Below, in pieces: positions 25,875 through 34,756 of a DNA stretch of 64,000 bases. This DNA is from Clostridium fungisolvens (GTDB lineage: Bacteria; Bacillota; Clostridia; Clostridiales; Clostridiaceae), in NCBI RefSeq assembly GCF_014193895.1, contig NZ_BLZR01000001.1, positions 4,340,001 to 4,404,000 of the forward strand, given 5' to 3'. Position 1 is the first letter of the stretch. Each line of letters opens with the position of its first letter. The position numbers and the translations under genes were made by a program. The notes below the pieces were generated by a model. The model saw nothing but the letters and a program-made list of their open reading frames with translations. It ran no database searches and had not been told where the DNA came from.

Positions 25875-26945
25875 TTATTTATATTCCTTTGAAGTTTCTT
25901 CGCCACTTAATACTCTTATTGTGCCTTGAGCAAGAGCTAGAAGTTCATCTTCTCCTGGGTAAACTACAACTGGAGCTATCCAACCAACATTACTTGTTAT
26001 TGTATCTGTAACAACTTTGCCGTATGCAATTCCACCAGTAAGTATTATAGCATCTACCTTACCTTTAAGTACAACAGCATATTCACCTATAGCTTTTGAA
26101 ACTTGGTACATGAATGCATCATACACTAATTTTGCCTCAGCGTTTCCTTCAGCTGCTAACTTTTCTACATCTCTTGCATCATTTGTATTTAGGTAAGCAA
26201 CGAATCCACCTTTACCAACAATCTTTTTGTATATTTCTTCTTGTGAGTATTTGCCGCTAAAGCACATTTTTACTAGATCACCAGATGGTACTGATCCTGA
26301 TCTTTCAGGTGAAAATGCACCTTCTCCATCTAATGCATTATTTACATCAATAATCTTACCATTTTTATGAGCTCCTACTGAAACTCCTCCACCCATATGA
26401 ACAACTACTAAGTTAACGTCCTCATATGCTTTGCCGTTTTCTTTTGCATATCTCTTAGCAACTGCCTTTTGATTTAAGGCGTGGAATATACTTTTTCTAG
26501 GAAGTTCTGGAACTCCTGAAAGTCTTGCAACATCTTGTAATTCATCAACAACAACTGGATCTACTATGAATGCTGGCTTTCTTATTTCACTTGCTATTTC
26601 ATTAGCTATTATTCCTCCAAGATTTGAAGCATGTTGTCCTTGAGCACCATTCTTTAAATCTTCAAGCATAACTTCATTAACTGCATAAGTTCCACCAGCT
26701 ATAGGCTTTAGCATTCCACCTCTACCAACTACAGCATCTAGAGTTTTCACATCAAAATTCTTTTCTTTTAATACATTTAGAATTACATCTTTTCTAAATT
26801 GGAATTGATCATAGATTGTAGCGTAAGCATTTATTTCTTCAGATGAATGTCTAAGTGTTTCTACAAGTACTTCTTTCTCATCTTCATAAACACCTATTTT
26901 TGTTGAAGTTGAACCTGGATTAATTATTAAAATTTTATAAGCCAT
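25875..26945 (-). CDS. buk: Butyrate kinase
   Basis: 356 residues. It opens with the acetokinase-family phosphate loop LIINPGSTSTKIGVY, followed by the substrate region SNLGGIIANEIA, VVVHMGGGVSVGAHKNG (ATP-binding) and IILTGGIAYGK (adenosine site). The length and the GRGGMLKPIAGGTY motif mark butyrate rather than acetate kinases. It turns butyryl phosphate and ADP into butyrate and ATP, the energy-yielding last step of butyrate fermentation, in the cytosol. It lies 73 bp behind ptb in the same operon, the standard clostridial arrangement. AAGGAGGAG precedes the ATG. Confidence 0.97.
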   Translation of the reverse strand: MAYKILIINPGSTSTKIGVYEDEKEVLVETLRHSSEEINAYATIYDQFQFRKDVILNVLKEKNFDVKTLDAVVGRGGMLKPIAGGTYAVNEVMLEDLKNGAQGQHASNLGGIIANEIASEIRKPAFIVDPVVVDELQDVARLSGVPELPRKSIFHALNQKAVAKRYAKENGKAYEDVNLVVVHMGGGVSVGAHKNGKIIDVNNALDGEGAFSPERSGSVPSGDLVKMCFSGKYSQEEIYKKIVGKGGFVAYLNTNDARDVEKLAAEGNAEAKLVYDAFMYQVSKAIGEYAVVLKGKVDAIILTGGIAYGKVVTDTITSNVGWIAPVVVYPGEDELLALAQGTIRVLSGEETSKEYK

Positions 26946-27018
26946 TATTTTTCTCCTCCTTGAAGAATATCATATGGAAATATCTATAGTTAAACTATAA
27001 ATTTATATTTGCAAAATT

Positions 27019-27924
27019 TTATTTAGCATCTGCTACTAGAGCTGCTAAAGCAATAGAATTTACCTTTGTTTCAAAGCTGTCTGCTCTTGAAGTTAGTATA
27101 ACTGGAGCTGAAGTTCCAACTAGTATACCACCATTTCTAGATTTTGATGTCATAGTTAAACATTTGTACATAACATTTGCTGTTTCTATATTTGGTAATA
27201 AGAATATATCCGCTTTTCCTGCAACAGGTCCAGTTACATTCTTATGATGTGCAGCTTCTTCAGATAAAGCGTTATCGAATGCAAGAGGTCCATCTACTAT
27301 ACATCCCTTTATTTGTCCTCTGTCGTTCATCTTTGCAAGTAGTGCTGCATCTACAGTAGCAGGCATATCAGGATTTACAACTTCTACTGCACAAATTGGT
27401 GCAACCTTTGGTAAATCTAGTCCGCAAGCATGAGCTACCTTAACTGAGTTATTTAATATATCAACCTTAGCCTTTAAATCTGGATATGTATTGAAAGCAG
27501 CATCAGTAAGATATATTAATCTATCTATTCCTTCAATTTCAAACACAGCAACATGAGACATAAGCTTACCAGTTCTTAAACCTACTTCTTTATTAAGTAC
27601 GCTTCTTAAGAATGTAGCTGTATCAACTAACCCCTTCATAACCATATCAGCTTTTCCCTTCGCTACTAATTCAACAGCATAAAGAGCAGCCTTCTTTGGA
27701 TCTGGTTCATTGATAAGGTCGTATTCTTTTAAATCCATACCTATCTTATCAGCGATTTCTCTTATCTTAGCTTGATCTCCAACTAATATGGCATCAGCTA
27801 TCCCTCTTTCCTTTGCTGCCTTGATTGCTTCAAGAACAGGTTCATCTTGTGCTACAGCAACAGATACTTTTTTCTTTGTTACTTCTTTTAGCTTCGATAA
27901 TAATTCATCAAAATTCTTACTCAT
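27019..27924 (-). CDS. ptb: Phosphate butyryltransferase
   Basis: 301 residues of the phosphate acetyl/butaryl transferase family. Visible are VAVAQDEPVLEAIKAAKERG near the start, MVMKGLVDTATFLRSVLNKEVGLR, LTDAAFNTYPDLKAKVDILNN, VDGPLAFDNALS, and PNIETANVMYKCLTM. It exchanges CoA of butyryl-CoA for phosphate, giving the substrate of the next gene product. The upstream 436 bp hold no gene and contain a Rex-like operator at 28026-28043, fitting redox control of butyrate formation. The ribosome binding site reads GAGGTGCAGGAA. Confidence 0.97.
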   Translation of the reverse strand: MSKNFDELLSKLKEVTKKKVSVAVAQDEPVLEAIKAAKERGIADAILVGDQAKIREIADKIGMDLKEYDLINEPDPKKAALYAVELVAKGKADMVMKGLVDTATFLRSVLNKEVGLRTGKLMSHVAVFEIEGIDRLIYLTDAAFNTYPDLKAKVDILNNSVKVAHACGLDLPKVAPICAVEVVNPDMPATVDAALLAKMNDRGQIKGCIVDGPLAFDNALSEEAAHHKNVTGPVAGKADIFLLPNIETANVMYKCLTMTSKSRNGGILVGTSAPVILTSRADSFETKVNSIALAALVADAK

Positions 27925-28025
27925 TTATTCCTGCACCTCTTCTTATTTTTAGTTTAATGTTATTAATACAACATAATAATCTTATATAGTTTTATCCAAT
28001 TACATAAGTTAAAAAAACTACATTC

Positions 28026-28043
28026 TTGTTAATTTTATAACAA
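28026..28043. promoter_or_regulatory. Rex-like operator upstream of ptb-buk
   Basis: TTGTTAATTTTATAACAA differs at one base from the clostridial Rex consensus TTGTTAANNNNTTAACAA. It is about 100 bp upstream of the ptb start. Rex releases DNA at high NADH/NAD and is known to control fermentation genes in clostridia; binding here is inferred. Confidence 0.6.
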
Positions 28044-28307
28044 ATTAGTTTATAAAAATTATATACTAGTCAAAAAGAAATCGAATTTATGTTTCAATAT
28101 TTTAAACACAAAGTAATTATATCACTTTTAAACTGTATATAAATAAATATTATATAAAATTAATATTTTGTCATAATCACTGAAATTGAGTGTATATGCA
28201 ATAAAATGGACTAACTATTCTTATCTTTATAGTTAAAAAGCCTTTAGAAACATTTAAATAAATATATTTGTTTATTTAAAATATCCTTTATCAACATTTT
28301 AACAAAA

Positions 28308-28330
28308 AAAACTTCTAAAATAGAAGTTTT
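28308..28330 (-). terminator. Terminator of the siroheme protein/FAD dehydrogenase operon
   Basis: AAAACTTCTA pairs with TAGAAGTTTT around a 3-base loop and continues into a T-run on the minus strand. Confidence 0.8.
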
Positions 28331-28360
28331 CTGAAAATTTATAGAAATTTTTTTTATTTT

Positions 28361-29032
28361 TTACTTATTATATATTTGTTCAACACCACTTTTAAAACTT
28401 TCAATTGATATTCTCTCAATAAAGTCACCTAATTTTTCACCAAATTCAGCTTCTTTATTATAGAACTCGTATATAGCTTCCACCATATTATAAGCTTCAT
28501 CATCTGAAAGTTTTTCTGCTATTATGTGAGGTAACTTAGGGTAAAATCCAGCACTTCCGCCTACAGTAACAATATAGCCTTCTTTATCTCCAACAACAGC
28601 AATATCTTTAGAATATGCACTTGTACAAGAATTTCTACATCCTACAACAGCAATTTTAGTTCTATTTGGTGCCGCTGCTGCATAAAATCTCTTTTCTATC
28701 TTCATCCCAAGCTTAAGTGAATTCTGCTTAGCTCTCTTGCAAAACGATGCTGGACACAACTCAACATTTTTTACTGAGTAGGCAGATACTACCCCTGGCT
28801 CCATACCTAATTCTTGCCAAGCCTTTTCAACATCCTCTGCTTTTATTCCAAGTATAGCAATTCTTTGACCTGAGGTTATCTTTATTGCACCATTGTATTT
28901 TTTAGCTACCTCAGCAAATTTAATAAGATCTTCTGGTTTTATAAAACCACCAGGAATTCTAGGCGTAATTCCATAGGTTCTGTTTTCATTCCTCACCTTT
29001 TGAAGAGTTGCATATTTAGGTTGTTGTATCAT
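28361..29032 (-). CDS. Small siroheme-type nitrite/sulfite reductase domain protein
   Basis: 223 residues, one ferredoxin-like half-domain plus one Fe-S/siroheme domain. It has TYGITPRIPGGFIKPEDL and ITSGQRIAILG, as in the substrate-side half of siroheme reductases. The cysteines are in VELCPASFCKRA and VVGCRNSCTSAY. The second pair has the usual C-x3-C spacing; the first is C-x4-C where the family norm is C-x5-C. It is 15 bp behind an FAD-dependent dehydrogenase gene, so the dehydrogenase may deliver electrons to it, which is inference. The product could reduce sulfite, nitrite or another anion. Confidence 0.8.
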   Translation of the reverse strand: MIQQPKYATLQKVRNENRTYGITPRIPGGFIKPEDLIKFAEVAKKYNGAIKITSGQRIAILGIKAEDVEKAWQELGMEPGVVSAYSVKNVELCPASFCKRAKQNSLKLGMKIEKRFYAAAAPNRTKIAVVGCRNSCTSAYSKDIAVVGDKEGYIVTVGGSAGFYPKLPHIIAEKLSDDEAYNMVEAIYEFYNKEAEFGEKLGDFIERISIESFKSGVEQIYNK

Positions 29033-29047
29033 AATTATTCCCCCATC

Positions 29048-30655
29048 TTATTTATTATTAAATGGACAAAATTCTTTTATTATACTCTCAGCTACTTTTA
29101 ATCCATCTACTGCAGCTGATACTATACCTCCAGCAAAACCAGCACCTTCTCCCGCAGGGTATAAACCTTCAAGCGATACACTTTGTAAACTTTCAGTTCT
29201 CTCTATTCTAACTGGAGCAGAAGTTCTTGTTTCTATTCCAGTCATTACAGCACTGCTATCTGCAAAGCCTTTAATTTTTTTATCGAAATTTACAAGCCCG
29301 TCCTTTAGAGCTTCTGTAACATATATAGGTAAACATTCCTTAAGCTGAACAAATTCGTAGCCTGGCTTATATGAAGGAGTGACGGTTCCAATCTTAGTAC
29401 TTATCCTATCATTTAAGAAATCTCCTACAAGCTGTACTGGAGCAACATAATTTCCTCCACCAATTTTATAAGCTAATTCCTCATAATGCCTTTGAAATTT
29501 CATACCTGCTAGTGGTGAGTTATCTTGAAAATCCTTTGGACCAACTGTTACTACTATTGCTGAGTTAGCATTTTCTTTATCTCTTGCATGATAACTCATT
29601 CCATTTACTACTAGCCTTTTCTCCTCAGATGACGCTGCTACAACCTCTCCACCAGGACACATACAGAAAGAATAGACTGATCTATCTATCTTTTCACTTG
29701 AATGTGTAAGTCTATAGTCCGCAGCTCTTAGTCTCGGATGTCCAGTATACTTTCCATATTGATTTAAATCTATCAGTGATTGAGGATGCTCTATTCTTAC
29801 ACCTATTGCAAAAGGCTTTTGAGCCATTGCTACCCCTAAAGCATTAAGCATCTCATATGTATCTCTTGAACTATGTCCAATTGCCATAATTATGTTTTCA
29901 CAAGGTATCTCATTACCATTAACTATAATGGCTCTTACCTTACCATCTTTTTGAATTATATTTTCAAGTTTTGATGAAAAGTGAATTTCACCACCAAGAG
30001 CTTTTATTTGTTCTCTTATGTTTCTTACAACTATCTTTAATATATCTGTTCCTACATGAGGTTTCCCCATATAAGCTATTTCCTGAGGTGCACCTGCTTT
30101 TATTAACTCATCAATTACAAAATCACATCTTCTATCCTTAATCCTTGTAGTCAGTTTCCCATCAGAAAATGCACCTGCTCCACCTTCTCCAAACTGTACA
30201 TTTGATTCTGTATTAAGATCTCCAGTAGCCCAAAATCTTTCCACAGTTTCTGTTCTTTTGTCCACAGCCTCTCCTCTTTCAAAAACCAATGGCTTATACC
30301 CATTCTTAGCTAAAAGAAGTGCCGCAAATAGACCTGCTGGCCCCATTCCAATAACAACTGGTCTACTATTCATAAGCTTGTTTCCATGTGCTATTTCCTC
30401 ACTGGAAGCATATTCTTCAAACTTAACATCTTTGTCATTTATTTTATTGAATATAGACTTCTCATTTTTATGTTGAAAGTCAACACAGTAATTAAACTTT
30501 ATTATATCTTTTTTTCTAGCATCAATAGATTCCTTTATTATTCTTAAATTATCTATCTCATCCTTAGAAATCTTTAACTTTTTTGCAACTTTATTTTTAA
30601 GCAATGATATATCTTCATCTATATCAAGTATTATATTATTTATCCTTATAGGCAT
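29048..30655 (-). CDS. NAD(P)/FAD-dependent oxidoreductase (COG2509-type dehydrogenase)
   Basis: 535 residues. The N-terminal 90 residues (MPIRINNIILDIDEDISLLKNKVAKKLKIS...) form a small alpha/beta domain seen in this COG. The FAD Rossmann motif follows, VVIGMGPAGLFAALLLAKNGYKPLVFERG (about 100-128). NVQFGEGGAGAFSDGKLTTR, IMAIGHSSRDTYEML and a C-terminal LYPAGEGAGFAGGIVSAAVDG (second FAD contact) complete it. Members are uncharacterised flavoproteins. It is the first gene of a two-gene operon with the small siroheme protein. ATGGAGGTAAGCTAA precedes the start. Confidence 0.85.
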   Translation of the reverse strand: MPIRINNIILDIDEDISLLKNKVAKKLKISKDEIDNLRIIKESIDARKKDIIKFNYCVDFQHKNEKSIFNKINDKDVKFEEYASSEEIAHGNKLMNSRPVVIGMGPAGLFAALLLAKNGYKPLVFERGEAVDKRTETVERFWATGDLNTESNVQFGEGGAGAFSDGKLTTRIKDRRCDFVIDELIKAGAPQEIAYMGKPHVGTDILKIVVRNIREQIKALGGEIHFSSKLENIIQKDGKVRAIIVNGNEIPCENIIMAIGHSSRDTYEMLNALGVAMAQKPFAIGVRIEHPQSLIDLNQYGKYTGHPRLRAADYRLTHSSEKIDRSVYSFCMCPGGEVVAASSEEKRLVVNGMSYHARDKENANSAIVVTVGPKDFQDNSPLAGMKFQRHYEELAYKIGGGNYVAPVQLVGDFLNDRISTKIGTVTPSYKPGYEFVQLKECLPIYVTEALKDGLVNFDKKIKGFADSSAVMTGIETRTSAPVRIERTESLQSVSLEGLYPAGEGAGFAGGIVSAAVDGLKVAESIIKEFCPFNNK

Positions 30656-30740
30656 TTAGCTTACCTCCATATACATAAGGTCTTTGACTATTAATTTTAA
30701 CAAAGGATTAGAACAATATCAACTGGTGTTTTATAGATGT

Positions 30741-30780
30741 AAAAAAGTTCGCTGAAGCGACTTTCTTCAGCGAACTTTTT
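30741..30780. terminator. Bidirectional-type terminator after cdaR
   Basis: AAAAAAGTTCGCTGAAG pairs perfectly with CTTCAGCGAACTTTTT. It has the same CGCTGAAG...CTTCAGCG core as the family B hairpins but no B element beside it. Confidence 0.88.
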
Positions 30781-30823
30781 TATAATCTCTAAAAACATAT
30801 TCATATCAAAGTAAAAACTCTTA

Positions 30824-32041
30824 TTATGGTTTCTTAACAAGTGCAGCCTTAACCTTATCTCCGCTTTGAGATACTATTTTTATCTTATCATTACTATTAT
30901 TAATAACAATTGGAATAGTATTCTCACCTTCTTTAGCACCTGATAAATCTACTTCTGCTTTAATACTATCTGCTTTGAATGAACCTATGTCATCTTCTAA
31001 ACCACTAATTCTAACAGTTATCTTTTGTGGGTCTATGGTTGCTTGGAAGCCGTCAGGTACATTCTTTGAAGAAATAGGTACATCTACATCCTTGACTGTA
31101 TATTTGCTTAAATCAAACCTCACCTTAACCTTACTGATGTTATCAGCTACCCTTACATTCTGAGGTATCTTTAAATTAGCACTTACTTCCTTTGAATCGT
31201 TTATTGAAGACAAATCAATTGCTTCTGTATCTATACTGTTAATTCCGCTCAACACTGTATCATCACCAACAAGTTCGACTTTTTCAGTTGTAGAACCAAA
31301 ATCTTTCATAACAAATCCAGCAGGTAAGTTTCCCTTTGTAATAACGTTGACAGGTACAACTTTTCCCTTCTTTACAGTTATGTAAACCTCAGCATTTGTA
31401 GGCGTTACCTTTACCTCATCTACATCTTTACCTGAATCATTTATTGCTTTTATAGGTAAGTTTAGTGTAGTATCCTGTTCGATATTTTTAAGTTCACTAC
31501 TTACAACTAAACTCTTCACACTATTCACATATTCTCCAGGTCCTGATATAACAGCATTAGTAGGTTTAATAGCCGGTGAGTCTGCATAAGTTCCAGTTTT
31601 AGTTGTAACTTTTATATCAGATTTTATTGGTATGCTCTTTTCTAAATAATCATCCACTTTTATGGTGACTAACAAAAAACTATTGTTTTTTATATTAATG
31701 TTAGTTGGGTAATTAACAATATCAACCCTTATCCTGTTTTCACCCTTTTTTAGAGCGTACGATGAAAGGTCAACACTAACTTTAAATTGAGATGGTGTAA
31801 CTTTGTACACTTCACTACTAGGCCCTTCTAGATTTAAAGTCACATAAAAATCCTGATGAGGCGATAAAGCTAATTTAGACTCCTTTAATGCATCTGCGTT
31901 AAGAAGTTCAACAGGTACTTTCTCTAACTTATATTCTCTAGTAGGGTTTTGCACGTTGGAAATATAAAGCCATAGTCCAAAGGAAAGAATTAGGCATACA
32001 ATCCTTATAACTATTTCTGCCTTTTTATCCTTGTTATCCAT
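30824..32041 (-). CDS. cdaR: CdaR (YbbR-domain) regulator of diadenylate cyclase
   Basis: 405 residues. One N-terminal membrane helix (IVIRIVCLILSFGLWLYIS, about 10-28) is followed by extracellular YbbR repeats: the pattern V(P/D)VPI...NVPDGFQATIDPQKITVRISG recurs about four times to residue 395. It lies outside the membrane and modulates CdaA in B. subtilis and Listeria. Its ATG (32041) lies 31 bases inside the end of cdaA, with GGAGAGAAGGT as ribosome site, so expression is coupled. glmM, which normally follows, is missing here and found at 13.2 kb. Confidence 0.92.
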   Translation of the reverse strand: MDNKDKKAEIVIRIVCLILSFGLWLYISNVQNPTREYKLEKVPVELLNADALKESKLALSPHQDFYVTLNLEGPSSEVYKVTPSQFKVSVDLSSYALKKGENRIRVDIVNYPTNINIKNNSFLLVTIKVDDYLEKSIPIKSDIKVTTKTGTYADSPAIKPTNAVISGPGEYVNSVKSLVVSSELKNIEQDTTLNLPIKAINDSGKDVDEVKVTPTNAEVYITVKKGKVVPVNVITKGNLPAGFVMKDFGSTTEKVELVGDDTVLSGINSIDTEAIDLSSINDSKEVSANLKIPQNVRVADNISKVKVRFDLSKYTVKDVDVPISSKNVPDGFQATIDPQKITVRISGLEDDIGSFKADSIKAEVDLSGAKEGENTIPIVINNSNDKIKIVSQSGDKVKAALVKKP

Positions 32042-32865
32042 ACCTTCACCTTCTCTCCTAAAGTCTTTACCCTCTTTTCTCTTCTGTTTATCATAATACG
32101 TATTAATATACTTTTTAATTTATCCTTATCATAGTTTCTAGTAAGCCTTCCATTTACCGCTAATGATATAGTTCCGGTTTCTTCTGAAACTATTATTATA
32201 AGTGCATCTGAAGTTTCTGAAAGACCTATACCAGCCCTATGTCTAGTACCAAGTTTTTTATTTATAGTTGTATTATTACTTAAAGGTAATACACAACCAG
32301 CAGCTACAATTCTATCATTTCTAATAATTGTAGCTCCATCATGCAACGGGGTGTTAACTACAAAAATATTTTCAAGGAGAGCTGAAGAAACCTTGGCATC
32401 CAATTCAGTACCATTACTTATTACTTCGCCAAGCCCTGTACTTTGTTCTATAGCTATAAGCGCTCCAGTTGCTGTATCAGCTAAGTTTTCAACAGCATTT
32501 ACAAGCTCTGTTATAACTTCTTCTAATGCCTCATCATCCTGCATTACATGCAAATCATCAAAGGCACTTCTTCCGATATGCTCTAGAGCTCTTCTTATTT
32601 CCGGTTGAAATATGATTATAATTGTTAAAACACCAATTGTTATTGTTTTGCTTAAAATGAAATAAAGCATATCTAATCTTAAAAGGTAACTTATTGGTAG
32701 CAATGCAACTATCAATGCAATCCCCTTCAATAATTGTTCTGCTCTTGTTTCCTTTATCAACATATATCCTTTAAAGAAAATATAAGAAACTACTAGGATA
32801 TCCAAAACGGACCATATTGATATATTTTTTATTGTATTAATTATCATACTAAAAACTTCTTGCAC
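32011..32865 (-). CDS. cdaA: Membrane diadenylate cyclase CdaA
   Basis: About 284 residues from a GTG at 32865, which GGGGTG precedes by six bases; the frame extends three codons further. Three N-terminal membrane helices (to about residue 90) anchor the DAC domain, which has the catalytic LHDGATIIRNDRIVAAGCVLPLS (DGA) and GTRHRAGIGLSE (RHR) motifs. It joins two ATP into c-di-AMP, which governs potassium transport and cell wall homeostasis. It overlaps cdaR downstream and is divergent from the helical surface protein gene at 33085. Confidence 0.95.
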   Translation of the reverse strand: MQEVFSMIINTIKNISIWSVLDILVVSYIFFKGYMLIKETRAEQLLKGIALIVALLPISYLLRLDMLYFILSKTITIGVLTIIIIFQPEIRRALEHIGRSAFDDLHVMQDDEALEEVITELVNAVENLADTATGALIAIEQSTGLGEVISNGTELDAKVSSALLENIFVVNTPLHDGATIIRNDRIVAAGCVLPLSNNTTINKKLGTRHRAGIGLSETSDALIIIVSEETGTISLAVNGRLTRNYDKDKLKSILIRIMINRREKRVKTLGEKVKVWITRIKRQK

Positions 32866-33084
32866 TTCTGTCACCCCTAATATCCTAATCTATTAAAATT
32901 ATACACCAATTATACCCCTCATATATATACAATCGTAATAAAATTTGTATTTTTTACTATTTTCACAATAGTAATATTTAAATTTTTTTAGAATATAACT
33001 AAACTAAAGATTAAGTTTTAACATTAACCAATAAATTCGTATTTCAAAAACATATTCATATGAAAAAATGAGGAGGTACCTTAA

Positions 33085-34044
33085 ATGATTGAAATACTAA
33101 AAAAATACAATAAACATATAATTATTTCTGCTGGAGCAATTTTAATAATTGCTATATCAGTTTATTTTTTCGTTAATAATTTTCTTTATCCAGAACGCAA
33201 GCAATTAGCAGATATAAGTTCTACTATCATGAGTATAAACGAAAATTTAAAAAAACCAATTGTTTCTTCATCCATGGATACTGAACTGGCCGTAAGTACT
33301 CTTACAGATAATTTGTCCAAGCTGTTAAAAGAAAAAAACAAACTTGAGCAAATAAAGCCATCAGCAAAGTATAAGAATACATATGATAACTTAACTTTGG
33401 GATTGAATAATAATATGAAACTCTATGAGCAAACGTTGAATATAATGAAAAATCCTTCTTCAAAAGATATACAAGCCTCTCTTCAAAACCTAACTAAATA
33501 TGAAGAGGATTGTATTAAATATTACAAGCTATGTAAAAGTAATGGAGTGAGTGTAAATCTTAGTTCAAGCTTCTCGAACTTTTTTTCTAGTGTATCTAGT
33601 TATGTAAATCAATTAGTAAAATTAAATAGAGACTCTGATATAAAGACTAGCCAAAAAAACGACTTTTTAATCGCATTTGATAACTGTATTAAAAATTTTT
33701 ATCCTTTAAAAGAAGATCTAAGTGCAGCAGTAACTAGAGCTCAGGATGAAAATCGCTCTCTATCAGGCATAGAAAGTGATGTGGAAAATAAAATTGTTCA
33801 GTTAGAAAAATTAAAAACTTCCTTATATGAAATTTCAGTTCCTTCAGATGGAGTTGAATGTTTTTCAGATTTTGAGGAAACTTTAAATTCATATGATACT
33901 TATATTTCTACTTTATCTGAGGCACTAAAATCACAAAACAATCAAGCCGAAAAGCTTAAAGATGCTTTTTCAAAGTATGATGATATGAATTCATCATATG
34001 AAAATTTCAATAAAAGTTATGATGATTACAAATCTAAAAATTAA
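33085..34044 (+). CDS. Membrane-anchored helical extracellular protein of unknown function
   Basis: 319 residues. One N-terminal signal-anchor helix (IIISAGAILIIAISVYFFV, about 13-31) is followed by an almost wholly alpha-helical, lysine- and serine-rich chain with many heptad-like stretches (LSKLLKEKNKLEQIKPS; VENKIVQLEKLKTSLYEI; EALKSQNNQAEKLKDAF). Three of its five cysteines are in EEDCIKYYKLC and FDNC. I recognise no family. The layout suggests a coiled-coil or spectrin-like exported protein at the cell surface. GAGGAGG precedes the ATG. It is followed on the same strand by the SleB-like hydrolase after 66 bp. Confidence 0.7.
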   Translation: MIEILKKYNKHIIISAGAILIIAISVYFFVNNFLYPERKQLADISSTIMSINENLKKPIVSSSMDTELAVSTLTDNLSKLLKEKNKLEQIKPSAKYKNTYDNLTLGLNNNMKLYEQTLNIMKNPSSKDIQASLQNLTKYEEDCIKYYKLCKSNGVSVNLSSSFSNFFSSVSSYVNQLVKLNRDSDIKTSQKNDFLIAFDNCIKNFYPLKEDLSAAVTRAQDENRSLSGIESDVENKIVQLEKLKTSLYEISVPSDGVECFSDFEETLNSYDTYISTLSEALKSQNNQAEKLKDAFSKYDDMNSSYENFNKSYDDYKSKN

Positions 34045-34062
34045 ATATGTATGAAAAATATG

Positions 34063-34104
34063 CCTTTGGATACAATATGCTGAGAGGGTAAAAACCAAAG
34101 GAGG
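34063..34104 (+). promoter_or_regulatory. Possible hairpin covering the ribosome binding site of the SleB-like gene
   Basis: CCTTTGG (34063-34069) can pair with CCAAAGG (34095-34101), which overlaps the first bases of the AAAGGAGG site at 34097-34104. The ATG is at 34111. It may lower translation, or with the following TTTTTT act as a weak terminator. Confidence 0.4.
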
Positions 34105-34110
34105 TTTTTT

Positions 34111-34731
34111 ATGAATAAACTTAAATGCTGTATTTTCTTCCTTTTTATCTTTTTAACCTTTGACAGCGTTAGTGTATTTGCAAATGAATTAGTAAATTAT
34201 TCTCCTATAAACGATGGCCCTAAGATTATCATGAGTAAGGATATAAAAGAAAATAATATAAAGTTTTATGGAAGAGGAATATCGAATGAATCTAGCGAAT
34301 TATACCATGAAAAGGAATCAGTAGTAGAGGTTTTTAACTATCAAAATCATCATCTTTATTTAACAGATGATGATATTTACTTGATGTCTCAGGTAGTATT
34401 TGCAGAAAGTCACGGGGAACCATACGAAGGAAAAGTGGCAGTTGCATCAGTTATACTTAACAGAGTTACAAATCCTAGCTTCCCAAACTCAGTTGAAGGT
34501 GTTATAAAACAGAAAAACGCCTTTTCATGCGTGAGAGATGGAAAGATTTCTGTAACTCCTGACAACGAATGTCGTGATGCTGTTATGGATGCAATTAAAG
34601 GCAAGGACCCTACCAGTAACGCATTATTTTTTTACAACCCTCAAACATCAACTTGTAGTTGGATGAAACAAATTGATAAAAAGAATATGAAAACTATTGG
34701 AAAGCATGTGTTTTTTCAAACAAAAAAATAA
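34111..34731 (+). CDS. SleB-type cell wall hydrolase (hydrolase_2 family), secreted
   Basis: 206 residues. A signal peptide occupies about 1-25 (CCIFFLFIFLTFDSVSVFA). The C-terminal domain, from about residue 88, has the SleB/CwlJ signature: DIYLMSQVVFAESHGEPYEGKVAVASVILNRV (catalytic Glu in AES), NAFSCVRDGK, and NALFFYNPQTSTCSWM. In spore formers such lytic transglycosylases degrade cortex peptidoglycan at germination, but vegetative relatives exist. The linker lacks a recognisable PG_binding_1 domain that full SleB has. AAAGGAGG precedes the ATG. The final codons form one arm of a terminator shared with the convergent reductase gene. Confidence 0.87.
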   Translation: MNKLKCCIFFLFIFLTFDSVSVFANELVNYSPINDGPKIIMSKDIKENNIKFYGRGISNESSELYHEKESVVEVFNYQNHHLYLTDDDIYLMSQVVFAESHGEPYEGKVAVASVILNRVTNPSFPNSVEGVIKQKNAFSCVRDGKISVTPDNECRDAVMDAIKGKDPTSNALFFYNPQTSTCSWMKQIDKKNMKTIGKHVFFQTKK

Positions 34732-34756
34732 GAGATGAGATCATCTCTTATTTTTT
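34723..34756. terminator. Shared terminator formed by the ends of two convergent genes
   Basis: A 16-bp arm AAAAAATAAGAGATGA is complementary to TCATCTCTTATTTTTT with two bases between. The left arm contains the SleB-like stop codon and the right arm contains the last codons and stop of the thioredoxin reductase-like gene. Confidence 0.85.

Larger units (their letters stand above)
27925..28360. other. 436-bp leader region of ptb-buk
   Basis: Strongly AT-rich. It holds the Rex-like site and, at its far end, the terminator of the siroheme protein gene. A clear -35/-10 pair for ptb could not be chosen with certainty. No ORF or riboswitch seen. Confidence 0.6.
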
